DNA from: Rotaria socialis
Taxonomy: Eukaryota; Rotifera; Eurotatoria; Philodinida; Philodinidae
Length of the DNA stretch: 64,000 bases
Assembly (NCBI GenBank): GCA_905331475.1
Contig: CAJNYU010001973.1
Span: 19,843-83,842 of the forward strand
Direction of reading: 5' to 3'
The notes beneath the pieces were generated by a model. The model did no database searches. It saw nothing but the letters and a program-made list of their open reading frames with translations, and was not told the DNA's origin. Each line of letters starts with the position of its first letter. The first letter of the stretch is position 1. This document shows positions 1-10,639 of this stretch, one piece after another. Position numbers and translations under genes: made by a program.

Positions 1-901
1 TGATACTGATGGCCAATCTATTCAGGCACATGCCACAGGTATTCTTATTGACCCTCACGATAATTCATATTGGTGGTATGGTGAGTCTTTAAAAACCGCA
101 AATCTATCTGATCATGGCATCAATTGCTACCATTCCACTGATCTTCTCACTTGGACAAACATGGGTCAAGTACTTGGACAACAACAAGTTTCTATTCAAG
201 GTCAATCAGGACCATATGTTATTGAACGGCCAAAAGTTCTTTGGAATTCTGTTACCGAGCGTTTCGTCATGTGGTTTCACTTAGATAGTAGTAGCTACAG
301 TTATAGATACGTTGGTATCGCCATATCACCTGTTCCCAATGGTGTATTCACATTCATCCATGCATTTCAACCGGATGGTATTCCATCATTAGACATGAAT
401 CTCTATGAAGACAAGCGAAACGGTTCAGTTAGAGGTGCATATTTAGTTCGCTCATGTAATAATCAATATGTTGGTATAAGTCGACTCACTGATGATTATC
501 TCAACACCACTGGTCTAACAAGTACTATCAATGAACCACGAGAAGGACACGCGATATTTCATCGCAACAATAACTATTATATGATGACAAGCCATCTTAC
601 TGGTTGGATGCCAAACCCGGCTGAACTTTTCATCAGTAATGCAGATAGTTTACAAGATGCACAATGGATTTCATTAGGCAATCCAACTAATTCCGTTACA
701 ACATTCAACACTCAGTCAACTTTTGTTCTTCCATTTCCATCTACTAAACAACCAGGGACTCAATTCTATATTTACATGGGTGATCGTTGGAATTATCCTG
801 CTTTATTGAGTGCAAGTTATGTATGGCTTCCGTACAAATTCTATTCAGACACGAATGTCACCTTGGAATGGCAGGATCAATGGAGTCTATCAGACTACTA
901 A
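1..901 (+). CDS. GH43-family glycosidase, probable exo-beta-1,3-galactanase type (5' end outside window)
   Basis: The frame is open from base 2 to the TAA at 899-901, so the first ATG in view (161) is internal and the true start lies upstream. The visible part begins DTDGQSIQAHATGILID, followed by YWWYGES and later NTQSTFVLP and YIYMGDRWNYP. This is the pattern of the GH43 beta-propeller group that includes exo-beta-1,3-galactanases, secreted enzymes that trim arabinogalactan side chains. In characterised members of that subgroup a Glu acts as acid and a Gln replaces the usual base. The Gln of NTQSTF could be that residue, but this is inference. About 299 residues are visible, no intron is needed, and the end (WQDQWSLSDY) looks natural. 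The family is common in bacteria and fungi and rare in animals, so horizontal origin is likely. Confidence 0.85.
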   Translation, partial: DTDGQSIQAHATGILIDPHDNSYWWYGESLKTANLSDHGINCYHSTDLLTWTNMGQVLGQQQVSIQGQSGPYVIERPKVLWNSVTERFVMWFHLDSSSYSYRYVGIAISPVPNGVFTFIHAFQPDGIPSLDMNLYEDKRNGSVRGAYLVRSCNNQYVGISRLTDDYLNTTGLTSTINEPREGHAIFHRNNNYYMMTSHLTGWMPNPAELFISNADSLQDAQWISLGNPTNSVTTFNTQSTFVLPFPSTKQPGTQFYIYMGDRWNYPALLSASYVWLPYKFYSDTNVTLEWQDQWSLSDY

Positions 902-2364
902 AGGGTGTGTTTTTCCTTGGTGAAAACTATTTCTAAATATGAACTCTCACATTCGTGTCAGAAAGTGGCATGAACATAGGTGTGATTTTTACTTTTAATG
1001 CAGTATTAATCATATGCTACACATATGGTTAATTGATATTCAAAAAATGATGGAACACTAAATAAACATATCACATATATATTTCTATATAATGAACGAT
1101 AATGTTGCTTGAATTGTTCTCTTAATATAAATACGAATGATTCTCCAAACAGTCGTCTTTTATATTTTAGTAGATGATGAGATATTTACTGATTTGTATA
1201 GTCAGAGTCACGTCAAATTACTCACAGCTGTAAATATATCCACCCTTCTCATTAGAAAGATCAACGAATACATACCATGCACAGTGGCAATTGGTCTAAG
1301 TAATGCTGTGATATTCTATTGCTGACCTGGAAACAGTCAGATGCAAAGTGCACGAGAAATCCTACGGTCTAAAATCGCAACCTAAATCACGTTATACAAT
1401 TTTTGAAATATCTGCTCTTACTACTTTTCTATTTCTATAAGCAATTGAAGATTAAAAACGCTATTTCAAGTAAACAAAAAAAGCAAGCGTCAAATCAATT
1501 TGGAAAACGAGTATAAAATAATTTCAAAGTTATGTTTCTTGATTATTTCAGATCAATTTTGCAATATCTTTATCAGTTACACTCATAAAACTGGCGGCGT
1601 TCACAATTCATGATGGATATAAACGACGACAATCAGCTCAATTCTGTTGTCAGAAAATAGACATTTCACAACTTTAACACAAATCGAGAACATCAATTTG
1701 TTTGCTCAATAATCATATGAAACTTCTACTTCTCAAATACGACTATTATTCTTGGCCATAAAAAATAGCATAAACAGGCTAACGCCATCTTTCTGCTGTT
1801 CTTCTTTTTATGTGCAATGGTAATATTTGGCCAGATTAATACACCTATCTCTACAAAGTATATCTTGTCATGTCATATTTTTGAAGTTTTGTTTTTTTCT
1901 TATTCATTTCATGCAGTAAGCTTGGATTACATCTTTCATTTCAGTTACGATGAGTGACTGTTTCTTCAGGTTGGTGATAGAAGGATTCATAGATGATGAC
2001 AATGATAATATTTCAATCTAGTAAACCGACTGTAGTATAAGACAAGTATCTTAAAATATTTTCTTTTTGATTATCTTTAGCGAAGAAATAGCGACATTTA
2101 TATCGATATGAACTCGTTTTGAAGTTAGACATATTTCACGAAATGTTTACAGTTAAAAGCAATAATAAAACAAGCTGGTAAATCTTTTGTAATTCTTAAC
2201 AGAATAGTTAGTGAATAATTATTAGTTTAACTCACAGATTCAATTTTGTCATAGCTGAGGTCATGATTAATATTTCCATAATACTCCCGTTCAATCCTTA
2301 GCTATCGATTGCTTCTTGATCGGCAACAAACTAAGCAATTCAAATTTTATAGAATATCATCATA
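902..2364. other. Intergenic, nothing recognised
   Basis: AT-rich sequence between the glycosidase and the next gene. Short open frames occur (one of 62 codons at 1137-1325) but none resembles a protein or continues through a plausible splice. No repeat or RNA gene was recognised. Confidence 0.5.
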
Positions 2365-2796
2365 ATGGCAATAAACACACATGTTTCCACTGATCAGCCA
2401 GCTGCATTGTCAAGAGATCGCCTTCTATTTGTTTACAATGCTGATTCTGGTTTTTTGAATATGCTGAAAGACTGGACTCATAAGATTGTAAGTCCTTCGA
2501 CCTACGATTGTCAGTTATGTGCACTAACATATGGTAATACAGGAATGCGAAAAAAATGGCATACTTTTATTTCGAATTTATCTTTTGATACAATATTTTT
2601 ACATCGTGACGAGCTCGGCAAACAATATCCCAGCTTAATAAACACACCATTACCTTGCATCTTTCTTGAGAAAAAAATTGACAAAAGTGTCCAACTTGTA
2701 TTAGACGCTGAAACAATAAATAAACAACAAACTCTTGATCAACTGATTGCTGTCTGCAGTCAATCGATAGATACGCACATGCACATTGAACCTTAA
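2365..2796 (+). CDS. Small single-exon conserved protein with a Cys-X2-Cys pair (bacterial-like)
   Basis: 143 aa from ATG 2365 to TAA. Residues about 20-65 carry a well-kept block: LLFVYNADSGFLNMLKDW, then HKIVSP, then YDCQLCALTYG, with W and F in the following KKWHTFI. A block of this kind (YNADSG, HK, SP.TY.C.LC.LTYG) is familiar from short uncharacterised bacterial proteins. The function is unknown; the CxxC pair could bind metal or be redox-active. The second half (about 75-143) is less distinctive. There is no signal peptide, membrane segment or intron. Lateral gain from bacteria is inferred from the motif and the lack of introns, not proven. Confidence 0.65.
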   Translation: MAINTHVSTDQPAALSRDRLLFVYNADSGFLNMLKDWTHKIVSPSTYDCQLCALTYGNTGMRKKWHTFISNLSFDTIFLHRDELGKQYPSLINTPLPCIFLEKKIDKSVQLVLDAETINKQQTLDQLIAVCSQSIDTHMHIEP

Positions 2797-4412
2797 CAAC
2801 ATAATCAAGTGTTTTTTTGTGGATCTATTCGAACACAACAACAGTACTATAATATAACGCGAATCATTATCTTGCATGCTAAGAAAATGATCTGATGCAG
2901 TCTTTATTTTTCAACAAATTGTTTTTTCTTCAATAAAAATTCCTACAAAAAGATAGTTTGTTGTCTCTGGTGGCGATGATACAGACAAAACCTTTTTATG
3001 AACACATGTCAATTTTCTATGAGGGAAATTCAAAATGTGATAAGACGTACTTTTTACAGCAGGTGACGTGAAAAATTATATCTAAAAATGTTTTCTCTTT
3101 TAATTTTCACGTTTCTTTTACTTCTCAATTAGTAACTGTTATGCATTTTCGAATCGATATGTTAACTGTGACAAAATTCCATATCTATATCGACACAGAT
3201 TGAGTTTGTCAAAAATAATTTTCCGTGATATATTCTTTTTGTTATCGAGTTAAGATAAATCAAAAAGCATATGTGTCGACTTTTGATACATACAGTCGAT
3301 TCATATTGTTTTTTAATGAGATCTGATTAGACTTGTTTGAATTAGTATTCTTTAGAAGAAAATTTGCTTTTATATACTAAAGTTTAAATTATAATCCGTA
3401 ATTTCTAATTCGTTTTGCTGTGATTTCCAAGGCACGGATCTCTATTGCCGAAATGTCTTCCTCATTTTTCTCTGGAAATTTCAAGTTTTTCCTTTTGATC
3501 GTGCCATGGTTTATATCAATGAGTTCACTATCCAATCAGTTGAAACTAAATTTTGTTGGTATTACCGAGCTGAATTCAACTCCGTGATAAAAAGTAATAT
3601 GATCACGAATAATTTATTCGATCACCTCTCTACTCGGGCGGATAAAAAATATGGAAAACTAGACTAAAAGAACTGAACATTCGAAGGAGTATCTTCACCA
3701 TTTTCCATCCTAAATCTATGTCACAAGATGCAAACGATTGATGGGAAATGTGTGGCATCATTCAATGATTGCTTGAATTTTTTTCTTTATTACCGAATGA
3801 ACTTTGCGGGAAGAAACAGCTGCAGTTTTGGAAAGAATATTCTCGTAATTTATTCCTTCTCTATCTACGCTGGGTAATACTAGTAAAAAGATATTACATG
3901 TTTTGAAAGTAAAAGTTAAAAACTCAATCAATGCCAGGCAAATATAGGATAATTACTCACATTTGGATTGTTTCAGCTTCAATGGCTTGGATTGGATGAT
4001 TATTCAGTTCATTAAACTGATTCTTAACAAGTCATCGAACACTAGTTTATCTTTATTAGTGATTGTACTTTTAATGAATTATTAATCATTGTCTGTTGTC
4101 ATTCTGTGTGTCATAGAATATCTTGGATTATGTCCTGAAAATCATCTTTCGAAGATTTCAGACACATGTCAAACATCATCCCAACATGGTTTTCACAGAA
4201 TACTTTTTTTACAAAGGATGAGTTGCATTATACCTGTGCGACTGTGTCTGTTTCTTTTATATAAACATGATAACTCAGGGTTTTGTTTTCTTATGATATT
4301 TGAAAAAGATGATACGTCTCGTTGCACGTCGTAATTATGTATATTTTTGGTCTAGAATAGATGAGGTTTTTCGAAGAACGAATGGCAATCTTCCTTTCGG
4401 GTAAAAAATAAT
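2797..4412. other. Intergenic, nothing recognised
   Basis: About 1.6 kb of AT-rich DNA with only chance-length open frames (for example 4089-4334, whose translation lacks any motif). No repeat structure was noticed. Confidence 0.45.
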
Positions 4413-4939
4413 AAGCTCCACATATCGTCGCCATCATCGGAAGCCAATGTTTCAACAGTATTCATAGCGAAATGTTCACAATGTAAAGTAAAAAGCGCGC
4501 TTGAATCATGTGAAATCTACGAAGACGCTAAATGTAAAAAGTGTACTACACAACATATAATGGAAGCAGAAGAACTATGGGACCCAATAGGGAACAGTGC
4601 AATGAATTTATATGATAAAAAAAGTAAGTTTTCCATTGTCATATCCATTGGATAATTTAAACAAAGATTAATTGTGTATTTAGCATTGATATACAGAAAT
4701 CTACATTCTTCAGCACAAGAAAGTTTACAAGAAATTGCTCAAAAGGTATGACCGTTGTATTTCTGCGGAGATAATAAGTTTTGCAATGTTCTAATCACAT
4801 TTGTGCTATCTGTACTTATAGTGAGGACTCTTCTTTCCTTAAAGATGATCCGACTGAGTTGGAGATTGTAATTGAACGTATGCAGAATTTTTTCCGCGAA
4901 GAATCGAATGAAGACGATAATATTGGAAATCAAGTTTGA
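4413..4939 (+). CDS. Possible small Cys-rich multi-exon gene or its eroded remnant
   Basis: A first open block (about 4430-4624) encodes two Cys pairs, CSQCK and CKKCTTQH, with a further Cys between, and stops at AAAAAAA|GTAAGT. A second block starts after a TTTAG near 4684, encodes LIYRNLHSSAQESLQE, and ends CAAAAG|GTATGA near 4746. A third frame, perhaps from about 4776, reads CSNHICAICTYSEDSSFLK and runs to TGA 4937-4939, ending in acidic sequence. The Cys/His spacing recalls B-box or RING-like zinc-binding modules, but no start codon or certain exon chain could be fixed, and a 5' exon may be missing. It could be a live small gene or a pseudogene. Confidence 0.3.
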
Positions 4940-6005
4940 TATTTAAAAACGTTATAGATGTAAACAAATAGATAGATTGTTTGATTTTTTTTCTTTGGCA
5001 TTTCGAATTTAAATCGAACCGTGACATGCTTGATATTGGCAGAATAAAATTTGTAAAGGTGGCACGCATTGACTGTGGTAAGTAATGGGTTTACTCAATA
5101 GTTTTCATAGTTTGTAGTTCTGTATCCAAGTCATATGAAATATCGATAACACACTAAATAGATATGGAACCGGTACGGACGAATGAAATTGTGCACAAAT
5201 TGATATCTCCGAAGTAGAAATATTAGTACATTGTCGTTTCTAAACTCGTTCTCATATACCTCAGAACCTTTTTTAAAACTAATTTTAGTTTCCTTTGCGA
5301 GATTGTCTAGTATAATAGAGTTCTAAAACTTACTGTCATGATGATCTAAAGCTGGAAAAATATATAGAACACGTTTGTACAGAAATCTGTACAAGTTACA
5401 GTGTTGCTCATCGAGAAATTGAGACATAAGAACCACATGATTGAAAGCTAAATAAATTGTAAAGCTTCCTAATGAAAATGATAGATGTTGAAGGAGAAGA
5501 CAGTAAAAATTAGGCATTGAAAAGAAACATTTTTTATTTCAGTTTTTACTCATGTAATTAAAAGCTCTATCAAACTTAATATAGTAGTACCCCAAAGTAT
5601 AGATGCAGCAATCAAAAGCACGATCATCACAAAAAGATATCAATGGAAGTATGTCGATAATTCGGAATATTTGGATATGAAAATAATCTAGAGACACTTT
5701 AGAAATCTTCGGATAGGTTGCTTCGAGTCTATTGGTGTGCCCTAGTTTTCGAACTATTTTTGTATAGTTAAATAAAATACTTGTTTTGAAAGTGTATACT
5801 CACCTATTCTGAGAAATCGTCTTAAAGATTAAGCCCTAGTGTTTCTCTTAAAGTCACTCTTTCATTTATATTCTGATCTATCAATATTTCAAAACTTCAG
5901 GAATAACTGAACACAATGCAAAGTTGATTCCCATGGTAAATATGATAATAATTCAACTAAGCGCATTAGTTTATAGCGTAAACTTCTCTTAAACATTATT
6001 TGTAG
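4940..6005. other. Intergenic or 5' region of the next gene
   Basis: No open frame with recognisable content. It must contain the missing first exon(s) of the nucleotidyltransferase-like gene, if that gene is intact, because the frame at 6006 has no in-frame ATG back to the stop at 5990-5992. The polypyrimidine-rich run ending TTTGTAG at 5999-6005 is a plausible acceptor. Confidence 0.4.
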
Positions 6006-6769
6006 CTGTTCCGCCACGTAGATTGAAATTTTCTACTCGCCGACGATATCCTGACGTCGAGAAACGAATAGCGCGTGTTACTGACAGTAAGCGCAGGACT
6101 GATGACATATTGGCTGCAATAAATGGCCCACGAGCAACACGTGAAACACGGATGGAAGCAGTTGCATGGATTACTCTATGCCAGTTTAACTGTTGCATCT
6201 TTGGCGGTTTTGTACGTGACTGGATCGTGGGTGGCTACATCTCAAAACCAGCTATACATCAGCATCCTACTGCATGGATTAAATATACCAAGTGCATTGA
6301 TAAAAACGGGTGCTCCAAAAATCTACCACATCTGAATAAGGAGATAGTGCCGAATGATATAGACTGCTATTTACTAGACAGCGATTTTAATATTGATCAA
6401 TACGTGAAATGCTTACGCGAATATGGTATTAAGTGTGAAGTTTGCTGTGAAATCTGGCGTGGTTATGTTTTACTCGTCGATGAACATTTGTCACCATTTA
6501 CAATGGATATGATATTACCGGACGCTACATTAATATCGCACAAATACCGTATTATTGACATGAATGTTAATAATTTATTTGTAGAGAAAGATTACACATG
6601 CGCACTAGGACTACGCAGTAATTTGGCACATAAAGAAATAGATAATTTATGTGTATTGGAAACAATTGTTAAAAATATGAAAAACAAACGTTTTGTCGTA
6701 TTACGGGAATTTTATGTGAAAGATCGCATAGAGAAAATGGTCAAGCGTGGCTGGACAGAGATAAAATAA
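6006..6769 (+). CDS. Nucleotidyltransferase-fold (pol beta-like) protein, 5' exon not located
   Basis: The open frame runs from the presumed acceptor TTGTAG| (6005) to TAA 6767-6769, about 253 codons. The motif FGGFVRDWIVGG, then PNDIDCYLLDSD, matches the G-G...R-D...D-x-D signature of pol beta-superfamily nucleotidyltransferases (compare the GGxVRD and DID of tRNA nucleotidyltransferases). The C-terminus RIEKMVKRGWTEIK resembles that of uncharacterised proteins of this fold known from large DNA viruses and some protists. No catalytic role is shown. The first ATG in frame (6152) would give only 206 aa and discard a coding-looking basic N-terminus (STRRRYPDVEKRIARV), so a spliced 5' exon is more likely. 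It is convergent with the TIR gene, with 164 bp between the stops. Confidence 0.6.
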
Positions 6770-6933
6770 AGATTCTAATAATTGCTTAATAAATAGACCG
6801 TCGCACTGAATAATGATTTCAAGAAACAATGATGACTGACAAAAGACCTATTTATAGAACATATCAGCACCGCACATTATGACAAGAGAACGACTTATCA
6901 TAATTTGTTTATTAACAAAAAATACACATATTT

Positions 6934-9448
6934 TTACAAAATAGTACATATATTTGATTTATCTGTTTTGAGAGACGCCGGACGATTATCTCTTAGCAAT
7001 TTTTCTGAAGCAGTTGCAAATCGATTAAATTCATGCGGTGGCATATCGGCACCGTTGTATTTCTGAGCAAAGATTCTTGCATATGTATTCATATGTTTTT
7101 CACGATCTTTGACTAACATTTGCGCATAGTTGAGCATTTCTTCGCCAGTTTGAAAGTTAAATAAATCACGAAATTGTGTTGATAGTTGATTGTAAGCAAA
7201 CCACATATGAATATCGCCACTAGTTGATGTCCATTGGTCGACTGGACTGAGAGCATTCAAGGAAGTCAGCTGAGCGGTAATATTATTAGTTGATATCGAA
7301 GATTCATGACGTGGTGGTAACGTTGCATGACTTATTGGTGGTTGTGCTGAGAGATTCTCATTAACGAGTACTTTAGTTGGAGAAAGTGACGAAAGAACTG
7401 TATTAATCAATTCAGCTATTTTATTTTGTTCCAATTCGAACGATCCTCGAAAACGGACATACTTTATACCAGTCATTCGAATACCTTACAAAACAAAACG
7501 AATAGAAATCAAGGCAAATAGAAATTTTCTTCTAAAAAATAACTCACCAAGCCATCCTTTCGGTTCGAACTGTTCAATTAGTACGGGTAAGATTTTTTTC
7601 TTGAGTGAATCGGTAGCATAGATAAATTCTTTTCGACATGATTTACTTTCAAAATATTGGCCGGAAAGAAGACATACAATAATCGATGCTTGTTCCATAC
7701 CGTCGGCAATTGACTCCCATAAATCTTCAACTCCTTGACAATGTGTTCGATCAATCCATATGTCAAAGGCATCACTATGTTTACTTAGTAAATCAAACAC
7801 TTGACTACAAAAAGGATTATCTGCATGACAATAACTAATCATAATCGATGGTTTAGTGGATTTTCTAGTAAATAGAATTTCAATACTATCTCATTCATAG
7901 AAATAATTCTCATACTTTTCTATTGTATCCGAAATGAAATCATCGACAGAAATATTCTCTCTGTTAAGTACCAACTCATGTTTACTGTCTAGATTGAGAT
8001 TGTGTAGAATGCCATGTGCTGCTTCCTTCACACCTTCCATCGATCGTGGTTTATATTGTTCGAGAACTTCATTTTCTTGATCATCCTCGACGAATCTTCG
8101 AATCGCTGCAATAAATTCTTGGTCCTGAATTAACTCTGCTGAATAGGTCTGTTGAAACGATATACTCCAGAAAATATTTAATAAGGCTGTCAATGTAAAT
8201 TGTTCTAGTAGATCGGTTCCGTTTAATGCTTCGGCAAATTTGAAGAGTAACGACGCGAATAGACGTATCTTCGAATGCATATCCGATGGGGGCCGTGTTT
8301 CAGCATGACACAGGATAAAGTCAAGTGTACGTTCTTCGACGACGAACATTTTCACTAAGACACATAATGGTTCACTAACATGAAAACCGTCCCGTCGATA
8401 GCGATCACCTTTGGCAGCATTCATAACAAGTTGCAACAATTGATTGAGCACAATATTCATGCCTTGTTGATCACGTTTCAATTCTTCAGGTGTAGAAAGA
8501 AGCGCTAAAACCATTGAAGTGATCAAAATTGGTGCATCGTTCTTCTCTATTTTACTTGAAAACCAATAGAAGATTGAATAGCATTATGTCTTTTGCGTAA
8601 ACTTACGTTTTCTGATACTGTTTGATGATTTCAATCGCTCCATATTTATTGAGTTCATCGACACCATCATCATGCCGAGCAGTATTATGAATAATACTAA
8701 TCAGAGGTCGACGACTATTAGCTGTCAGCTTTGAGGCTTGCGCAAGCCAACCGACACTTTTCTTGGCGAGATCACATCTTAATAATATCGGAATAAGTAC
8801 GGTTCGATCGGCTGTATTCCAAATTAAACTCAGATGTCGTGAAATAATAATACCTAATGAATGATTTTTTTCTTCAACTGTTTGACAATGGTCGGGCATA
8901 CTTTCTTCGATTTTTTCAATCAACAGACGATATAAGTCGGCATGCTTTTCAATAAACTGTCGGTCTTCAACGGTCGAAAATGGTAGAAATGATACTGTTT
9001 GTGTTGCAATCCGTAGAAGATAGTAAATATGCTTGTAATAAATCTTATTCTCTGGTAAACCCTGCTGTTCTGTTGTTAACTGAAGAAAATATCTCATATT
9101 CGGATGATTGAGCTGAGTAATACATGAAAAACAGCTGTTTCGAGCGATGTTCACATCTTTTCGTATGAAAAGAAAATTGCTAGCGTTGATAAGACGAGGT
9201 AGAGCTTGAGCACATTTTACATAACATGATTGAGCATCAGACGGTAGGATCTGAAGAATTTCACACCACAGAACTAAGAATTGTGACCACATTTCTTTCT
9301 TCAATTGGCTAGTTTTTGTTGGTAGAGCTTTTAATTTCTCTAGCCGATCTATCAATGGTTGATATGCTGATGTTTCAGTTTCATCCAACACTTCATCCAG
9401 TATACTTTCCGGAGGATCAATAATATCCGTAATTAATTCTTCAGCCAT
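6934..9448 (-). CDS. ARM-like helical + TIR domain protein, four exons, with C-terminal CaaX-like motif
   Basis: Exons on the minus strand: 9448-8607, 8554-7916, 7864-7548, 7484-6934. All introns are GT-AG (52, 51 and 63 nt) and phases agree, giving 782 aa. Residues 1 to about 490 are all-helical and Leu-rich, resembling armadillo-type repeats. A TIR domain follows (about 499-605) with MISYCHAD at its first strand, a central DIWIDRTHCQG loop, and SKSCRKEF, where the Glu sits at the position catalytic in NAD-cleaving TIRs such as SARM1 and plant TIRs. After PKGWLGIRMTGIKYVRF comes a helical tail of about 175 residues. The last four residues, Cys-Thr-Ile-Leu, fit a prenylation box. Possible roles are NADase or innate-immune scaffold; neither is shown. 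Proteins of this layout are expanded in rotifers, as far as I recall. Confidence 0.88.
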
Positions 9449-9930
9449 TTTGTCTACAAAAACGACAGATTTTACGTAAATGTCAGTGCATTTTTTATCA
9501 TGATGACTATTCTCATTGGCATGACTACCACATAAACGTGTTAGCGTTGTTGGCGGAGGAAGAAAAAGAGCAGATTTTTCTTCTTGCTTTCATTATTGCG
9601 TAGTTTTTTTCATCTATTTGAGCGAATTGTATTTGAATTTAAGCATATAGATAATGTTAGCTCCGCGAGTGAGTTTTTTTATACATCCTCAATATTTAAT
9701 CGTTTCTTTTAAGATCTCGAAGAAATAAATTATGAATCAGCAAGCTTACCTTCAGAAGAATAACTAGCGCTACTGACGTGGCCGTTTATTCTTTCTATTG
9801 CAGAACGCTCATCAAATCGTCAACGTGTGATGCGTCGTCAAACGAGAAACTAAAACAAAACCTCTTTATTGACTCTCGTAATGTGAGACGATAAAGAGAA
9901 ATTGTGTGAAATTTGGATGAAAACGTTGTT
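9449..9930. other. Upstream region of the TIR gene
   Basis: About 480 bp holding the presumed promoter and 5' UTR of the minus-strand TIR gene. No motif could be assigned with confidence. Confidence 0.35.
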
Positions 9931-10140
9931 TCGTATCAAACAGTGGAGATCTCATCGGCAATCATTGATGCAGCAACATATCATCAAAGTCATAGTGCTA
10001 TTGTTGATAGTAAAATTCAGGAGAACAGTTATCGGCTGAACAGGCTAACCTAAGATTATTTCAAACATTTCGTAATTAATTAGCTGCAGAAACAGTCCAC
10101 CAGTTGGTGTTAGCGATGGACTGAAAGATGCATCGATCTC
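9931..10140 (+). pseudogene. Frameshifted protein-coding relic
   Basis: From about 9911 one frame gives VSYQTVEISSAIIDAATYHQ and continues through HSAIVDSKIQ near 10018. The reading then shifts by one base into EQLSAEQANLRLFQTF, meets a TAA, and resumes as LAAETVHQLVLAMD before another stop. Sequence on both sides of the shift looks protein-like, whereas neither single frame stays open. I do not recognise the parent protein. No splice sites account for the break, so an eroded gene fragment is the best reading. Confidence 0.4.
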
Positions 10141-10639
10141 TTCCACGAATTGCTTGTGGATCATAATAATATTCGAAAGTAGATTTCTGCTAATGAATGG
10201 TCAGCATTCGAATTAAAGATATGAACTGAAGATCTGTAAGATAAAATAGTCGTATTTCACTTACTAGATATTTTGATTACTCTCGAAGAAGAACTAAGAA
10301 AAAGTATACAATATCTCCATTCTATTATTCAATAGGCCATGGTTTACCGATTGTTTTCGATTTCTAAACTACGTGTAGCGAACAAACACTTGGAAAAATC
10401 TTTCAGCATCCATAGCATAGATGCGAATTAAAGTTTACTAATCCATTGACAACAGCAAATATTACAACTGCTTTTCTTTTAGAATAATTTATTTATTTAT
10501 GTATAAGCTACAGCTATGTTTTACTCGCGTTTCTCTTCTTTTTGCCTATCACGACAGTCAAATCCATGACAATCACTGCCATTAAACACATAATATAATG
10601 AAAAAATAGAAAAAAGACTAGATGTAAAACTTAATTGAA

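Noticed and set aside
6123-6335. 70-codon frame overlapping the nucleotidyltransferase-like gene
   Set aside because: It is a shadow of the longer, motif-bearing frame.
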